A stretch of 37,308 nt of DNA from an uncultured Lachnospiraceae bacterium (GCA_947627245.1 CANQVH010000035.1:1-37308); one strand, 5' to 3'; numbered from the stretch's first letter, positions 25,381 through 33,282 are shown. The notes: generated by a model from the letters alone, not told the origin. Program-made: numbers and translations.

Positions 25381-26406
25381 TTACTTGATGACCTTGATCC
25401 AGCCCTTCGGCGCCTCGATCCGGCCCATCTGGATGCCGGTCAGGGTGTCGTACAGCTTCTTCGTGGTCGGCCCCATCTCGGTCATGCCGCTCGGGAAGCA
25501 GATCTCTTTGCCGTGGTCGACGACCTTGCCGACCGGAGAGATGACTGCCGCGGTACCGCACAGCCCGCACTCTGCGAAATCCTTGACTTCGTCAAAGAAG
25601 ACCTCGCGCTCCTCGACCTCGAGTCCCAGATATTCCTTTGCCACGACGAGCAGGGAACGGCGGGTGATGGACGGCAGGATGCTGTTCGACTTCGGAGTCA
25701 CGACCTTGTTGTCTTTTGTTACGAACAGGAAGTTCGCGCCGCCGGTCTCCTCGACCTTCGTGCGGGTGGCGGCGTCAAGGTACATGTTTTCATCAAAGCC
25801 CTGACGGTGCGCGTCCATGATCGCATAAAGGCTCATTGCGTAGTTCAGGCCGGCTTTGATATGGCCGGTGCCGTGCGGCGCCGCGCGGTCGTAGTCGCAG
25901 ACACGGATCGTCAGAGGCTTTACGCCGCCCTTGAAGTACGGGCCGACCGGAGTCGTGAACACGCGGAACTGATATTCGCTGGACGGCTTCACGCCGATGA
26001 CGGCGTCGCTGCCGAACATGTACGGGCGGACATAGAGCGTAGCGCCGGAACCGTAAGGCGGTACGTATGCCTCGTTTGCCGCGACTGTCTGGACGACTGC
26101 TTCCACAAATTTATCCTGCGGATAGACCGGCATCTCCAGACGTTTGCAGGAGTTTTCCATGCGCTCTGCGTTGAGATCCGGGCGGAAGGTCACGATGTGG
26201 CCGTCCTCGGTCGTGTATGCTTTCATGCCCTCGAAGCAGGTCTGTGCGTACTGGAGCACGCCTGCGCACTCGGTGATCGTCACGGTCGCGTCGGAGGTCA
26301 GGCCGCCCTCGTCCCATGCTCCGTCTTTATAGTTTGCGACAAACCGCTTGTCCGTCTGCACGTAGCCGAAGCCGAGGTTTGCCCAGTCAATGTTTTTCTT
26401 TTCCAT
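25381..26406 (-). CDS. ilvE: Branched-chain amino-acid aminotransferase
   Basis: A PLP-dependent transaminase that interconverts valine, leucine and isoleucine with their keto acids. The 341 residues and the sequence type correspond to class IV, the longer eukaryote-like BCAT branch. The catalytic lysine is K184 in GHIKAGLNYAMSL. Other family marks are GSGATLYVRPYMFGSD near 119-134, TRTKVEETGGANFLF, and the C-terminal GTAAVISPVGKV. The ATG lies 8 bases after AGAGGGGG on the minus strand. It has its own promoter and an 80-base leader with a hairpin, and shares a terminator with the convergent ABC operon. Confidence 0.96.
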   Translation of the reverse strand: MEKKNIDWANLGFGYVQTDKRFVANYKDGAWDEGGLTSDATVTITECAGVLQYAQTCFEGMKAYTTEDGHIVTFRPDLNAERMENSCKRLEMPVYPQDKFVEAVVQTVAANEAYVPPYGSGATLYVRPYMFGSDAVIGVKPSSEYQFRVFTTPVGPYFKGGVKPLTIRVCDYDRAAPHGTGHIKAGLNYAMSLYAIMDAHRQGFDENMYLDAATRTKVEETGGANFLFVTKDNKVVTPKSNSILPSITRRSLLVVAKEYLGLEVEEREVFFDEVKDFAECGLCGTAAVISPVGKVVDHGKEICFPSGMTEMGPTTKKLYDTLTGIQMGRIEAPKGWIKVIK

Positions 26407-26439
26407 TGTAATTCCCCCTCTTTAATTGATGTATGGAGT

Positions 26440-26479
26440 ATCGCGGCGGTCAGAGAAACAGTCTTCATGATGCCGCGAT
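26440..26479 (-). promoter_or_regulatory. Hairpin in the ilvE leader
   Basis: On the minus strand ATCGCGGC and GCCGCGAT (plus-strand positions 26472-26479 and 26440-26447) form an eight-base stem with a 24-base loop at the very start of the predicted ilvE transcript. No leader peptide or T-box motif is visible; it may stabilise the mRNA end. Confidence 0.45.
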
Positions 26480-26495
26480 CAAAACGATTATTTGT

Positions 26496-26524
26496 AGTTT
26501 ACGCCTGCTTTTTCACTGTGTCAA
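26496..26524 (-). promoter_or_regulatory. Promoter of ilvE
   Basis: On the minus strand the -35 TTGACA (26519-26524) and -10 TAAACT (26496-26501) are separated by exactly 17 bases. Transcription should start near 26489, about 83 bases before the ATG. Confidence 0.8.
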
Positions 26525-26579
26525 GTTAAATCGTTGCGGTGCGGCCGGACTTCAAACGCAGAGCGGACGAAGCCGGTCG

Positions 26580-26603
26580 GGAAAGGAGAGGGGTAGCCTT
26601 TCC
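26580..26603. repeat. Hairpin between ilvE promoter and zinc-ribbon gene
   Basis: GGAAAGG (26580-26586) and CCTTTCC (26597-26603) form a perfect seven-base stem with the loop AGAGGGGTAG. There is no T-run on either strand. It may mark the end of the minus-strand trio. The AGGGGT in the loop recalls the two intercistronic hairpins, but the match is too short to claim kinship. Confidence 0.35.
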
Positions 26604-26666
26604 TCCGGTTCTCCCGGTGATCGGTTCATTTCTTTGTGATGTCTGTCATCGCCAGATATAGAATTC

Positions 26667-27824
26667 TTATTCTGCTTGTACTGTATCTGCCAGTTTTTTT
26701 GCAATCCGGGCTTCCACCTCCAGACAATAGCTTAGCTCCGTCTCATTCAAGTCGCCGTCCTCCCATTCACCGAACTTCTTGTCCATCTCCGCCGCTTCAG
26801 ACATCATATCTGCATATTCCGCCAGCAACGTCAAATCGGCAGGGTTTTCCGAATATTTTTTCAAAAAATCACAGTATTCGTTGTAAAACGATTCGTAACT
26901 GTCCATCGCCTCTTTGAATTCCGGGCGCATACCGTTTACGAGCTCTGCATTTTCATTTTCCGTTGCAACTCCTTCTGTGTCAGGCGTGTCCTCTTTTTCC
27001 TCCACTACAGATTCCTCTTCGTCAGCCGACCCATTTTCAACCGACGAGGCATCATCCTCTTTTGATTTTTCAACTTCAACCGACATGACGCTGTTTCCCC
27101 GGTAGCTTAACGAAATATGGTAGCCGTCAGCATGATTTGCTCGATAATAGGTTTCTCCCTTTTCATAGTCAATAGAAAATCCTTTTTCAGAACATTCATT
27201 AACATAGGCATTGTACTCCTCAATCGGCGTATCTCCTACATAGACATAAAAACGATCCGAAGATTCGCTCTGTATAGTTCCGACCGTAGACTTTGGAACA
27301 GGAAGCGTTGCCGCCACGCCGCTGGTTGGCCACTGTAATTCCCCCATCTCCATCGGCGCTTCAAGCTCAACCTGCATTCGCTCATCATTGTCAACGTACC
27401 AGAGAGATAGTTTATAGCCCTCTTCATTCCACGCGCCATAATGGGTTTCATCTTTTTCACTCTCGATCGAATAACCGGATTTTTCACATTCCGCAAGATA
27501 GTCTTTGTATTCGTTTCTGGATGTTTTATAAATATAAATACAGAAATGTTCTTCAGAGTCCGCGACAAGTTTTCCGATATTCGATTTTGGCTCCGGCAGC
27601 ATGCTGCTAAGCTCAAAATCATTCCAGATAATTTTTACCCCTCTCTTTTTGAATCCGCGCGTGCCAACTACGCCAATTACGGCTACAATCACCAGAATCA
27701 AAAAGAATACTTTCCCAAAAGACGATTTCTTATTCTTTGCGCCGCAAAACGGACAGATTCTTGCTTTTTCCGAAATCGGATTGTTACAGTTCCTGCATAT
27801 CACCATCTTAGGATTCTTTGCCAT
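26667..27824 (-). CDS. Zinc-ribbon membrane protein with repeated DUF6591-like modules
   Basis: A 385-residue protein. Residues about 1-35 form a zinc ribbon (CRNCNN...CPFCGAKN). One membrane helix follows (VFFLILVIVAVIGVVG). Two homologous external modules begin ELSSMLPEPKSNIGKLVADS and ATLPVPKSTVGTIQSESS; each continues with Y/F-x-VY, an EYxxYxxEC segment and a final YxLSLxY strand, resembling DUF6591. An acidic Ser/Glu linker of about 45 residues and a helical C-terminal domain complete it. The start at 27824 is supported by GGGAGGAAAGAG. It is the last gene of a minus-strand trio in an A+T-rich patch. A role in the cell envelope is likely but unproven. Confidence 0.75.
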   Translation of the reverse strand: MAKNPKMVICRNCNNPISEKARICPFCGAKNKKSSFGKVFFLILVIVAVIGVVGTRGFKKRGVKIIWNDFELSSMLPEPKSNIGKLVADSEEHFCIYIYKTSRNEYKDYLAECEKSGYSIESEKDETHYGAWNEEGYKLSLWYVDNDERMQVELEAPMEMGELQWPTSGVAATLPVPKSTVGTIQSESSDRFYVYVGDTPIEEYNAYVNECSEKGFSIDYEKGETYYRANHADGYHISLSYRGNSVMSVEVEKSKEDDASSVENGSADEEESVVEEKEDTPDTEGVATENENAELVNGMRPEFKEAMDSYESFYNEYCDFLKKYSENPADLTLLAEYADMMSEAAEMDKKFGEWEDGDLNETELSYCLEVEARIAKKLADTVQAE

Positions 27825-27870
27825 TTTCTCTTTCCTCCCACAAATTTTCAATAGCCTACCACTTTTACAA

Positions 27871-28845
27871 CTACAAAATCTTTTTCTTCTCTGCGTCAAA
27901 TTCTTCCTGTGTCAGAATTCCTTCGTCCAATAATGCTTTCAGCTCTCTGAGCTGTTCTGCTTTGCTCCTTGCTTTCTCTGTGGAATTCCCGCTTTCCTGT
28001 ATGTTGTGCGCCATTGTATTCCCGAGCGCCATTCCTGCACCCAGTCCGGCAAGTCCTCCCTTTTGCTTTGAAGCGTCCCGCATTGCCCGGGCTGTCTGAT
28101 ACTGCATGAAGCTCTCCATATCCCGGCTTGCCATGCCAATTCCGGACTGTTCGTCGATCAGTTTTTCCACCTCGTTAGGAAGGGAAATATTTTCAATGAA
28201 AATATCGCTGAACCGAACGCCAATCTCCTCTGTCTGCGCGTTCAGCCGCTCTTGCATCGTTTCCGAAAAGGTTCTGTAAGAACCGGCTAAATCGAGTACA
28301 GATATTTCTGTTTCTCCGACCGCTGTTGAAAAAGCTTCTGTAACCATTGAGGACAGATACGCGACAATATCATAGGTCATCACAATACCCTTTGTCCCAA
28401 AAATCTCACGCATAAAGGCGGCAACGTCCGTGATCCGAAACGCGAACTTGCCGAATGCGCGGATGCGAACCACATTGAAATCCCGGTCGCGTTTCATGAT
28501 CGGATTTTTCGTCGCCCATTTGTTGTCAATAAACTGCCGTGTGCTGACAAAGTAAAGATCCGCTATGACAGGCGACGTGAACAAATACGGAAACGCTTTC
28601 AGTTTTGAGAGAATCGGAAAATTGCCTGTCCTGAGAGAATAGGTTCCCGGCGAAAGAATATCTGCGAGCTGTCCGCCTTTCAGGAAAACAGCGCTCTGGC
28701 TTTCCCTCACGATTACCTTCGAACCCTGTTTTAATTCGTTGTTTCCGCTTTCTCTTTGAAATTTCGAAACGATCAGCCGGTTGCTTTTGTCCTCATATTC
28801 AATGACATCCAGAAACTGATCTCTCATCGCGTCAAATAATCCCAT
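27871..28845 (-). CDS. SPFH-domain protein with SHOCT tail (YdjI-like)
   Basis: A 324-residue protein of the SPFH/Band-7-like group sometimes called virion core protein or YdjI. The start MGLFDAMRDQFLDVIEYED is family-typical. The SPFH part (about 25-235) includes VIVRESQSAVFLKGGQLADI, GTYSLRTGNFPIL and RIRAFGKFAFRI. A Gly/Ala/Met-rich linker (GGLAGLGAGMALGNTMA) follows, then a C-terminal SHOCT motif (ELKALLDEGILTQEEFDAEK). SHOCT tails mediate oligomerisation or membrane recruitment. In B. subtilis the related protein works with phage-shock-like membrane stress genes. Here it lies between a TM2 gene and a zinc-ribbon gene. A GGGAG ribosome site (GAAAGGGAG) precedes the ATG. Confidence 0.9.
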   Translation of the reverse strand: MGLFDAMRDQFLDVIEYEDKSNRLIVSKFQRESGNNELKQGSKVIVRESQSAVFLKGGQLADILSPGTYSLRTGNFPILSKLKAFPYLFTSPVIADLYFVSTRQFIDNKWATKNPIMKRDRDFNVVRIRAFGKFAFRITDVAAFMREIFGTKGIVMTYDIVAYLSSMVTEAFSTAVGETEISVLDLAGSYRTFSETMQERLNAQTEEIGVRFSDIFIENISLPNEVEKLIDEQSGIGMASRDMESFMQYQTARAMRDASKQKGGLAGLGAGMALGNTMAHNIQESGNSTEKARSKAEQLRELKALLDEGILTQEEFDAEKKKIL

Positions 28846-28859
28846 ACAAAACTCCCTTT

Positions 28860-29309
28860 CTACCGCAGCGGCAGGTCAAATTCATCTCTGAACGAGCCGA
28901 CCGCAATAAGGATAATATCAACCAGCCAGCCAATCCCGAAAAGACCGAGCGTAAACAGATAAAGCAAACCCATACCGGTCTTTCCTACATAGAATTTATG
29001 TGCTCCGAGATATCCGAAGAAAATGCACAAAAACAGCGCAGTCATTTTACTCTTTCTGCTGATCCCGGGTGTTATTCCCATATTAGCCTGTGTGTTAATT
29101 ATGATCTGTGGCTGCACTGGTGTCTGTGCAGGTGAGGTCGGTTGGGGTGAAGCCGGTTGGGGCGAAGTCGGTTGCGGCGGAATCGGTTGCGATTGCGGAA
29201 CGCGATCTGTATAAGAATAAGATTCCTCCGCTTTTTTCTCCACATAGCCACAATAGCCGCACTTGTCGCCTTCCATCGGCGCTCCACACATCGGACATTT
29301 TCCTGCCAT
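28860..29309 (-). CDS. Zinc-ribbon TM2-domain membrane protein
   Basis: A 149-residue protein. An N-terminal zinc ribbon (CPMCGAPMEGDKCGYCG, residues 5-21) is followed by a Pro/Gln/Ser/Thr-rich linker with SPQPTSPQPASP repeats. The C-terminal TM2 domain has two helices (MTALFLCIFFGYLGAHKFYV and LYLFTLGLFGIGWLVDIILI) joined by the conserved GAHKFYVGKTGMGLLY turn. TM2 proteins are small membrane proteins of unsettled function. It is the first gene of the minus-strand trio, 14 bases before the SPFH gene. The promoter overlaps an inverted-repeat operator shared with the divergent XRE gene. GGAAGAGGGAG precedes the ATG. Confidence 0.88.
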   Translation of the reverse strand: MAGKCPMCGAPMEGDKCGYCGYVEKKAEESYSYTDRVPQSQPIPPQPTSPQPASPQPTSPAQTPVQPQIIINTQANMGITPGISRKSKMTALFLCIFFGYLGAHKFYVGKTGMGLLYLFTLGLFGIGWLVDIILIAVGSFRDEFDLPLR

Positions 29310-29356
29310 ACTCCCTCTTCCTTTCCAATATTATTTCATGAAACTTATTTTTTCTT

Positions 29357-29385
29357 ATTATATCAATAATTGCGTTCTCGTGCAA
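29357..29385 (-). promoter_or_regulatory. Promoter of the TM2-SPFH-zinc-ribbon operon
   Basis: On the minus strand the -35 TTGCAC (29380-29385) and the consensus -10 TATAAT (29357-29362) are 17 bases apart. The -35 and spacer are covered by the inverted repeat at 29365-29390, so binding there should repress the operon. Confidence 0.75.
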
Positions 29386-29430
29386 TTATTTTTTGCCGGA
29401 TTACATAAAATATTGCGTAGAGGTGCAATA
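29365..29430. promoter_or_regulatory. Paired inverted-repeat operators of the XRE regulator
   Basis: AATAATTGC (29365-29373) and GCAATTATT (29382-29390) form a perfect repeat with an eight-base centre. TATTGC (29411-29416) and GCAATA (29425-29430) form a second with the same eight-base centre, ending three bases before the XRE start codon. Centres are 43 bases apart, about four DNA turns. The shared half-site is ATTGC. Looping or cooperative binding would control both directions. Confidence 0.75.
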
Positions 29431-29433
29431 ATT

Positions 29434-29733
29434 ATGAAAAGCGACCAAAGTATTGATCGAATTATTCAGGTAAACGATATCAAAATAGGAAAAAATATTG
29501 CAGAGCTTCGCAAAGCAAGTAGAATCAAACAGACAGAAATGACTGCGCGACTTCAAATAGCCGGAATTGATATCTCGATCTACTCATATAACAGAATTGA
29601 AAAGGGCACGCAAAATCCGACTGTGTCATTTTTATATGCCTGTTGTGAGATTCTTAACTGTGATATGAATACTCTATTTTCTTATGCGCCATGTCCGAAA
29701 AATCAAAACGCCTTACACAGTAATTCCATTTAA
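29434..29733 (+). CDS. Small XRE-family transcriptional regulator
   Basis: A 99-residue DNA-binding protein with one Cro/C1-type helix-turn-helix at about residues 18-78: IGKNIAELRKASRIKQTEMT, then ISIYSYNRIEKGTQNPTVSF. It is transcribed away from the TM2 operon, with two matching inverted repeats in the 124-base gap, one of them directly before its start. It should therefore repress itself and the divergent trio. No separate sensor domain is present, so the signal is unknown. The ATG at 29434 is preferred over upstream starts because it begins a normal XRE N-terminus, although no strong ribosome site is visible because the operator occupies that place. Confidence 0.82.
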   Translation: MKSDQSIDRIIQVNDIKIGKNIAELRKASRIKQTEMTARLQIAGIDISIYSYNRIEKGTQNPTVSFLYACCEILNCDMNTLFSYAPCPKNQNALHSNSI

Positions 29734-29875
29734 ACAGTTTAATCTTATACGATTGCGGAAACATCCGAGCAAATTTTTGTCCCCAGCAATTTTCCAGATG
29801 CATGATGCAGATGGCATGAAATATCTTTATGATCTGTTGGCAGCAAAAAAAGAAATGAGCAGCCCGCTTGAGTAA
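29684..29875 (+). other. Unrecognised 63-codon open frame
   Basis: This frame overlaps the end of the XRE gene and encodes a basic N-terminal half and the ending GMKYLYDLLAAKKEMSSPLE. There is no ribosome site at its ATG, and its last codons form one arm of the terminator that follows. I do not recognise it. It may be a gene remnant or chance; a shorter start at 29798 is no better supported. Confidence 0.25.
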
Positions 29876-29908
29876 ATACTAACTGTACGGTGAAAACTCA
29901 TTTCTTTT
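29848..29908 (+). terminator. Long-loop terminator after the XRE gene
   Basis: AAAAGAAATGAG (29848-29859) and CTCATTTCTTTT (29897-29908) are perfect 12-base inverted arms with a 37-base loop. The second arm ends in TTTT and the first begins in an A-run, so it could terminate in either direction. Confidence 0.55.
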
Positions 29909-29968
29909 AAAATTATCATATTGGAAAAAAGTGTTTTGTCAAGCTTTTTGTTGAGGATTATGGCTTTC

Positions 29969-29997
29969 TTGACAAGCAACCTGCGCGCCCATATAAT
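29969..29997 (+). promoter_or_regulatory. Consensus promoter of the MGMT-family gene
   Basis: A perfect -35 TTGACA (29969-29974) and perfect -10 TATAAT (29992-29997) are 17 bases apart, the strongest promoter in the window. Transcription should start near 30004, about 110 bases before the ATG. Confidence 0.85.
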
Positions 29998-30113
29998 GAT
30001 AACGAAATCTGAAACGAAACGGATGAATTTGGGATTTGCGTCAGGATTTACTTGACGGATTTGGAATAGGATGGAGCGGGGAGAGTCTTGAATTTAAATG
30101 GGAGTGTAGAAAG

Positions 30114-30470
30114 ATGCAGTGGGAAGAATTTGAAGAGGAAAAACCAGTGGAAAAGAGCGGAAATACTTTCGATGCGATCTATGAGGTCGTGCGGCAGATT
30201 CCGCGCGGGAATGTGGCGACCTACGGGCAGATCGCGGGCCTTGTCGGGAATCGCAGGCTTTCCCGTGTCGTCGGGTATGCGCTGCATGTCAACCCGGATC
30301 CGGCGCACATTCCCTGTCACCGCGTGGTGAATCGATTCGGCGAGGTGTCGAGTGCGTTCGCGTTCGGCGGGGAGAACCGGCAGATCGCGCTTCTCGAGGC
30401 CGAGGGCGTGGAATTTAAGGACGGCCGGGTCGATATGGAGCGGTTTCAATGGAAAAAGTTCAGATTTTAA
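30114..30470 (+). CDS. MGMT-family DNA alkyltransferase domain protein
   Basis: A 118-residue protein equal to the C-terminal DNA-binding and active-site domain of O6-alkylguanine-DNA alkyltransferase. The motif PCHRVV has the methyl-accepting cysteine at C68. Other marks are IPRGNVATYGQIAGLVGNRR (helix-turn-helix with the arginine finger region), VGYALHVNP and LLEAEGV. It lacks the N-terminal domain of Ogt/Ada and so has the size of alkyltransferase-like (ATL) proteins, yet keeps the cysteine that ATLs replace with tryptophan. It may therefore still transfer alkyl groups. The ATG at 30114 is chosen because GGGAG lies nine bases upstream; a TTG at 30036 would add 26 atypical residues. Confidence 0.85.
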   Translation: MQWEEFEEEKPVEKSGNTFDAIYEVVRQIPRGNVATYGQIAGLVGNRRLSRVVGYALHVNPDPAHIPCHRVVNRFGEVSSAFAFGGENRQIALLEAEGVEFKDGRVDMERFQWKKFRF

Positions 30471-30501
30471 AGTTTGGGAAGATGGATGATTCTATATTTA
30501 G

Positions 30502-30521
30502 CCTGTCGTTTGAATGACAGG
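30502..30521 (+). repeat. Small hairpin before the MATE gene
   Basis: CCTGTC (30502-30507) and GACAGG (30516-30521) form a six-base stem with an eight-base loop, 32 bases after the MGMT gene. There is no T-run. The right arm merges with the AGGAGAG upstream of the MATE gene, so it may affect that mRNA's leader. Confidence 0.35.
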
Positions 30522-30555
30522 AGAGAAATTGGACGTATAAGACGGAGGCGGTATT

Positions 30556-31918
30556 TTGGAGCATGATTTTTCGCAGGGAAGCGTGAGCAGACATATCATG
30601 ATGCAGGCTGTGCCGCTGATGATCGCGCAGATCCTGCAGCTTCTTTATAATATCGTGGATCGGATCTACATCGGACACCTGCCCGGCTCGGACGGTCTTG
30701 CGTTGACCGGGATCGGCCTTGTCTTTCCGATCGTGTCACTGATCAATGCGTTTACGAATCTTTACGGGATGGGCGGCGCGCCGTTGTGTTCGATCGCGCG
30801 TGGCGCGGGGAAGACCGAACAGGCGGAGAAGATTATGGGAAATTCGGCGACGCTTCTGTTTTTTACGTCGTTTGTCATCATGGCGCTCTGCTACGCGCTG
30901 AAGCGTCCGGTTCTGTACATGCTGGGCGCGAGCGACGCCACGTATCCCTACGCCAATACCTATCTGATGATCTACCTGCTCGGCACGGTATTTTTCATGC
31001 TGGGCAACGGAATGAACAATTTCATCACGTCTCAGGGCTTTCCGCGAATTGCGATGGGAACGACGCTTCTAGGCGCGCTGATTAACCTGATCCTCGATCC
31101 GATCCTGATCTTCGGTTTCGGCATGGGGATTGAGGGCGCCGCGATCGCGACGGTGGCGGCACAGATCATTTCCGCGGTCTGGGTGCTCCGGTTTTTGACA
31201 GGGAAAAAGGCGATCCTGAAATTAAAAAAAGAATATTTCCGGCTGGAATGGCCGCTGGTGCGCGACATCACGACGCTCGGCACGGCCGGTTTCATCATGC
31301 AGGCGACGAACTGCGTCTCGCAGATTGCGTGCAACGCGATGCTCGGCATCTACGGAGGCGATCTGTATATCGGGATCATGACGGTCCTGAACTCGATCCG
31401 CGAGATCCTGAGTATGCCGGTCATGGGGATCACGCAGGGCTCGCAGCCGGTGCTCGGTTTCAACTACGGGGCGAGGCAGTATGACCGAATCCGAAGGGGC
31501 ATCCGTTTCATGTCCGCGGTGGGCGCGCTGTACACGGTCGCCGCATGGGGACTGCTCGAAGCCGTTTCTGTCTTTATTTACCGGCAACCGTGAGATGATC
31601 GAGGCCGGCGTGCGCTCCGTACACCTGTATTTTGCGGGTTTCGTCTTCATGCTGTTTCAGTTCTCCGGGCAGTCCGTGTTCACGGCGCTCGGAAAGTCAA
31701 AACAGGCGATCTTCTTCTCACTGTTCCGCAAGGTGGTTATCGTGTTGCCGCTGACGGTCCTGCTCCCGCGCCTGATGGCGGACAGCGTAGCGGGTATTTT
31801 CCTTGCCGAGCCGATTTCAAACGTGATCGGCGGTATCGCATGCTTTACGACGATGTATTTTACGGTATATCGGAAACTTGGAAACGGCAGGGAGAGGCAG
31901 GGGAGAAAAGCCGGATAG
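30556..31918 (+). pseudogene. MATE-family efflux transporter, frameshifted
   Basis: A multidrug and toxin extrusion antiporter with the expected 12-helix length (about 453 residues across both frames). The first frame begins MEHDFSQGSVSRHIMMQAVP at a TTG and covers nine helices, including the family segments VDRIYIGHLPG, TNLYGMGGAPLCSIARGAGK and GITQGSQPVLGFNYGAR. It ends at a TGA at 31591. The protein continues in the next frame from about 31569 with PFLSLFTGNREMIEAG and three more helices to 31918. One extra base (or two missing) near 31565-31575 explains this. It is either a real inactivating mutation or a sequencing error; the rest of the gene is intact. A GGAGGCGG ribosome site precedes the TTG. 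Confidence 0.85.
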
Positions 31919-31955
31919 AAATCCATAAGAAATTGTGTTTATACAGCATGGACTT

Positions 31956-32465
31956 TTATATCTGCGTCCGGGCATGCAGCGCGGTCTCGATATCGGCGAC
32001 GGCCTCCTGCACGCTCAGGTTCCCGACCGGAACCGTGAGATGCGCGTACTTTTCGTACAGAGGCGCGCGCTCTGCGTAGAGATCGGCAAGTCCCTGCCCG
32101 GGGCGGAACACAACGCCGCGCTTTGTGAGATCGCCGAGACGCTCTGCGAGAGTCGGGCAGTCGGCCTTCAGATAGACGACCGTGCCGATGGAACGCAGAT
32201 GCTCCATCGCTTTCGCGCCGTAGACGACGCTGCCGCCTGTCGCGATGACGGAGCGGTCGGCGGAAATCGCGCAGTTCACGCGCTCCTCGATGTGGTTGAA
32301 TTCTTCGTTTCCGCGGTCGCGCATGATTTGCCAGAGCAGCTTTCCCTCTGACTTTTGGATCAGAAGATCCGAATCGATAAAATCATAGCCGAGCACTTTG
32401 GCGAGCACGATGCCGACCGTGCTCTTGCCGACGCCCGGCATACCGATCAAAATCACATTGTTCAT
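31956..32465 (-). CDS. aroK: Shikimate kinase
   Basis: Phosphorylates shikimate at the 3-hydroxyl with ATP in the aromatic amino-acid pathway. The 169 residues are the normal length. The P-loop GMPGVGKS is at residues 8-15. The shikimate-binding D33/R57 region appears as DFIDSDLLIQ and IMRDRGNEEFNHIEE, and the glycine segment reads IATGGSVVY in place of the more usual ATGGG. It is convergent to the MATE gene with 37 bases between them and no clear terminator. The start is 10 bases downstream of the stop codon of the COG2426 gene, so the two form an operon. Confidence 0.94.
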   Translation of the reverse strand: MNNVILIGMPGVGKSTVGIVLAKVLGYDFIDSDLLIQKSEGKLLWQIMRDRGNEEFNHIEERVNCAISADRSVIATGGSVVYGAKAMEHLRSIGTVVYLKADCPTLAERLGDLTKRGVVFRPGQGLADLYAERAPLYEKYAHLTVPVGNLSVQEAVADIETALHARTQI

Positions 32466-32475
32466 GTCCGTTTCC

Positions 32476-32952
32476 TCAGCTCAGGATCGCGCCGAACGCG
32501 CCGAACAATCCCGCGCTTGCAGCTCCTATAATGATGCCGGCGAGAAGCACGCCGAGCATGACCGCGATGACGCTGGACTTGAAGTCCATGTTCAGGATGC
32601 TGGCCGCGAGCGTGCCCGTCCATGCGCCGGTGCCCGGAAGCGGGATGCCGACGAAGAGCAGGAGCGCGACAAAGAGTCCGCGTCCGGCGCTTGCCTGAAG
32701 CTTCTTTCCACCCTTTTCACCTTTTTCCAGACAGAATGTGAAGAGTTTGCCGATCACCGGTTTATCCTTGCCCCATGTAAGCACCGTGCGGGCGAACAGA
32801 TAGATGAACGGAACCGGGATCATATTTCCGAGAATCGCGATGACATAGGTCTGCACCGGCGGCAGTCCGCGCAGGACACCGACCGGGATCGCTCCACGCA
32901 GCTCGATAAGCGGCACCATTGAGATAAAGAATACCAACAGATAATTCAGCAT
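32476..32952 (-). CDS. COG2426-family small membrane exporter-like protein
   Basis: A 158-residue integral membrane protein of the putative small multidrug export family (COG2426, DUF in many databases). The conserved start MVPLIELRGAIPVGVL (residues 13-28) is the family hallmark, followed by NMIPVPFIYLF and GRGLFVALLLFVGIPLPGTGAWTG. Four hydrophobic segments are visible. The ATG at 32952 was chosen because GGAAAGGAG lies 8 bases upstream; upstream extension lies in the promoter region. The substrate is unknown. It is cotranscribed with shikimate kinase. Confidence 0.86.
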   Translation of the reverse strand: MLNYLLVFFISMVPLIELRGAIPVGVLRGLPPVQTYVIAILGNMIPVPFIYLFARTVLTWGKDKPVIGKLFTFCLEKGEKGGKKLQASAGRGLFVALLLFVGIPLPGTGAWTGTLAASILNMDFKSSVIAVMLGVLLAGIIIGAASAGLFGAFGAILS

Positions 32953-32992
32953 AAAAAACTCCTTTCCGTTAAACGAATCACATACGGTGTCT

Positions 32993-33022
32993 ATTATACA
33001 TGAAACCTGTGCGCGAGGGCAA
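32993..33022 (-). promoter_or_regulatory. Promoter of the COG2426-aroK operon
   Basis: On the minus strand the -35 TTGCCC (33017-33022) and consensus -10 TATAAT (32993-32998) are 18 bases apart, about 40 bases before the start codon. Confidence 0.65.
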
Positions 33023-33106
33023 GCCCTTTTCCGGGCGTCGGCGTTGTTCACAAAATACAGGAAACGCAAAAAATGGCAAATTTGACGCAAATTATGGAAA
33101 ATTGTA

Positions 33107-33134
33107 TTGAATTTTGGGCAAAAAGTAATATAAT
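33107..33134 (+). promoter_or_regulatory. Upstream promoter of the ohrR region
   Basis: TTGAAT (33107-33112) and TATAAT (33129-33134) are 16 bases apart. It would transcribe the small open frame at 33182-33276 and read on into the OhrR-like gene. Confidence 0.5.
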
Positions 33135-33186
33135 TAAACTATAAAAATTATTAAATTTCTCTAAAGGAGGGAGGGAGCTTTATGTC

Positions 33187-33276
33187 GTGTTCTCCTCGAT
33201 CACGTACCTTGTGGTCGAGTATGACAACGGAAAATATAAGCAGTGCAATTTACTTGCGATGTCCCTTGAATTGTGA
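33187..33276 (+). other. Possible small leader peptide upstream of ohrR
   Basis: A GTG-started frame of 29 codons (VFSSITYLVVEYDNGKYKQC and nine more residues) follows a very strong AAAGGAGGGAGGGAG site. It has a protein-like composition with beta-strand character and a stop at 33274. The better-spaced ATG at 33182 lies in a different frame that runs into the OhrR-like gene with a 50-residue Arg-rich extension, which looks unnatural. Either frame could be the one used. It could be a leader peptide or a gene remnant. Confidence 0.35.
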
Positions 33277-33282
33277 TAGAAT
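33254..33282 (+). promoter_or_regulatory. Proximal promoter of the OhrR-like gene
   Basis: TTGCGA (33254-33259) and TAGAAT (33277-33282) have a 17-base spacer, placing the transcription start near 33289, about 43 bases before the chosen ATG. This supports the start at 33332. Confidence 0.6.

Noticed and set aside
26407..26666. T-box or leader-peptide attenuator for ilvE
   Set aside because: The leader has one hairpin but no T-box sequence, no run of branched-chain codons and no terminator next to the start codon.
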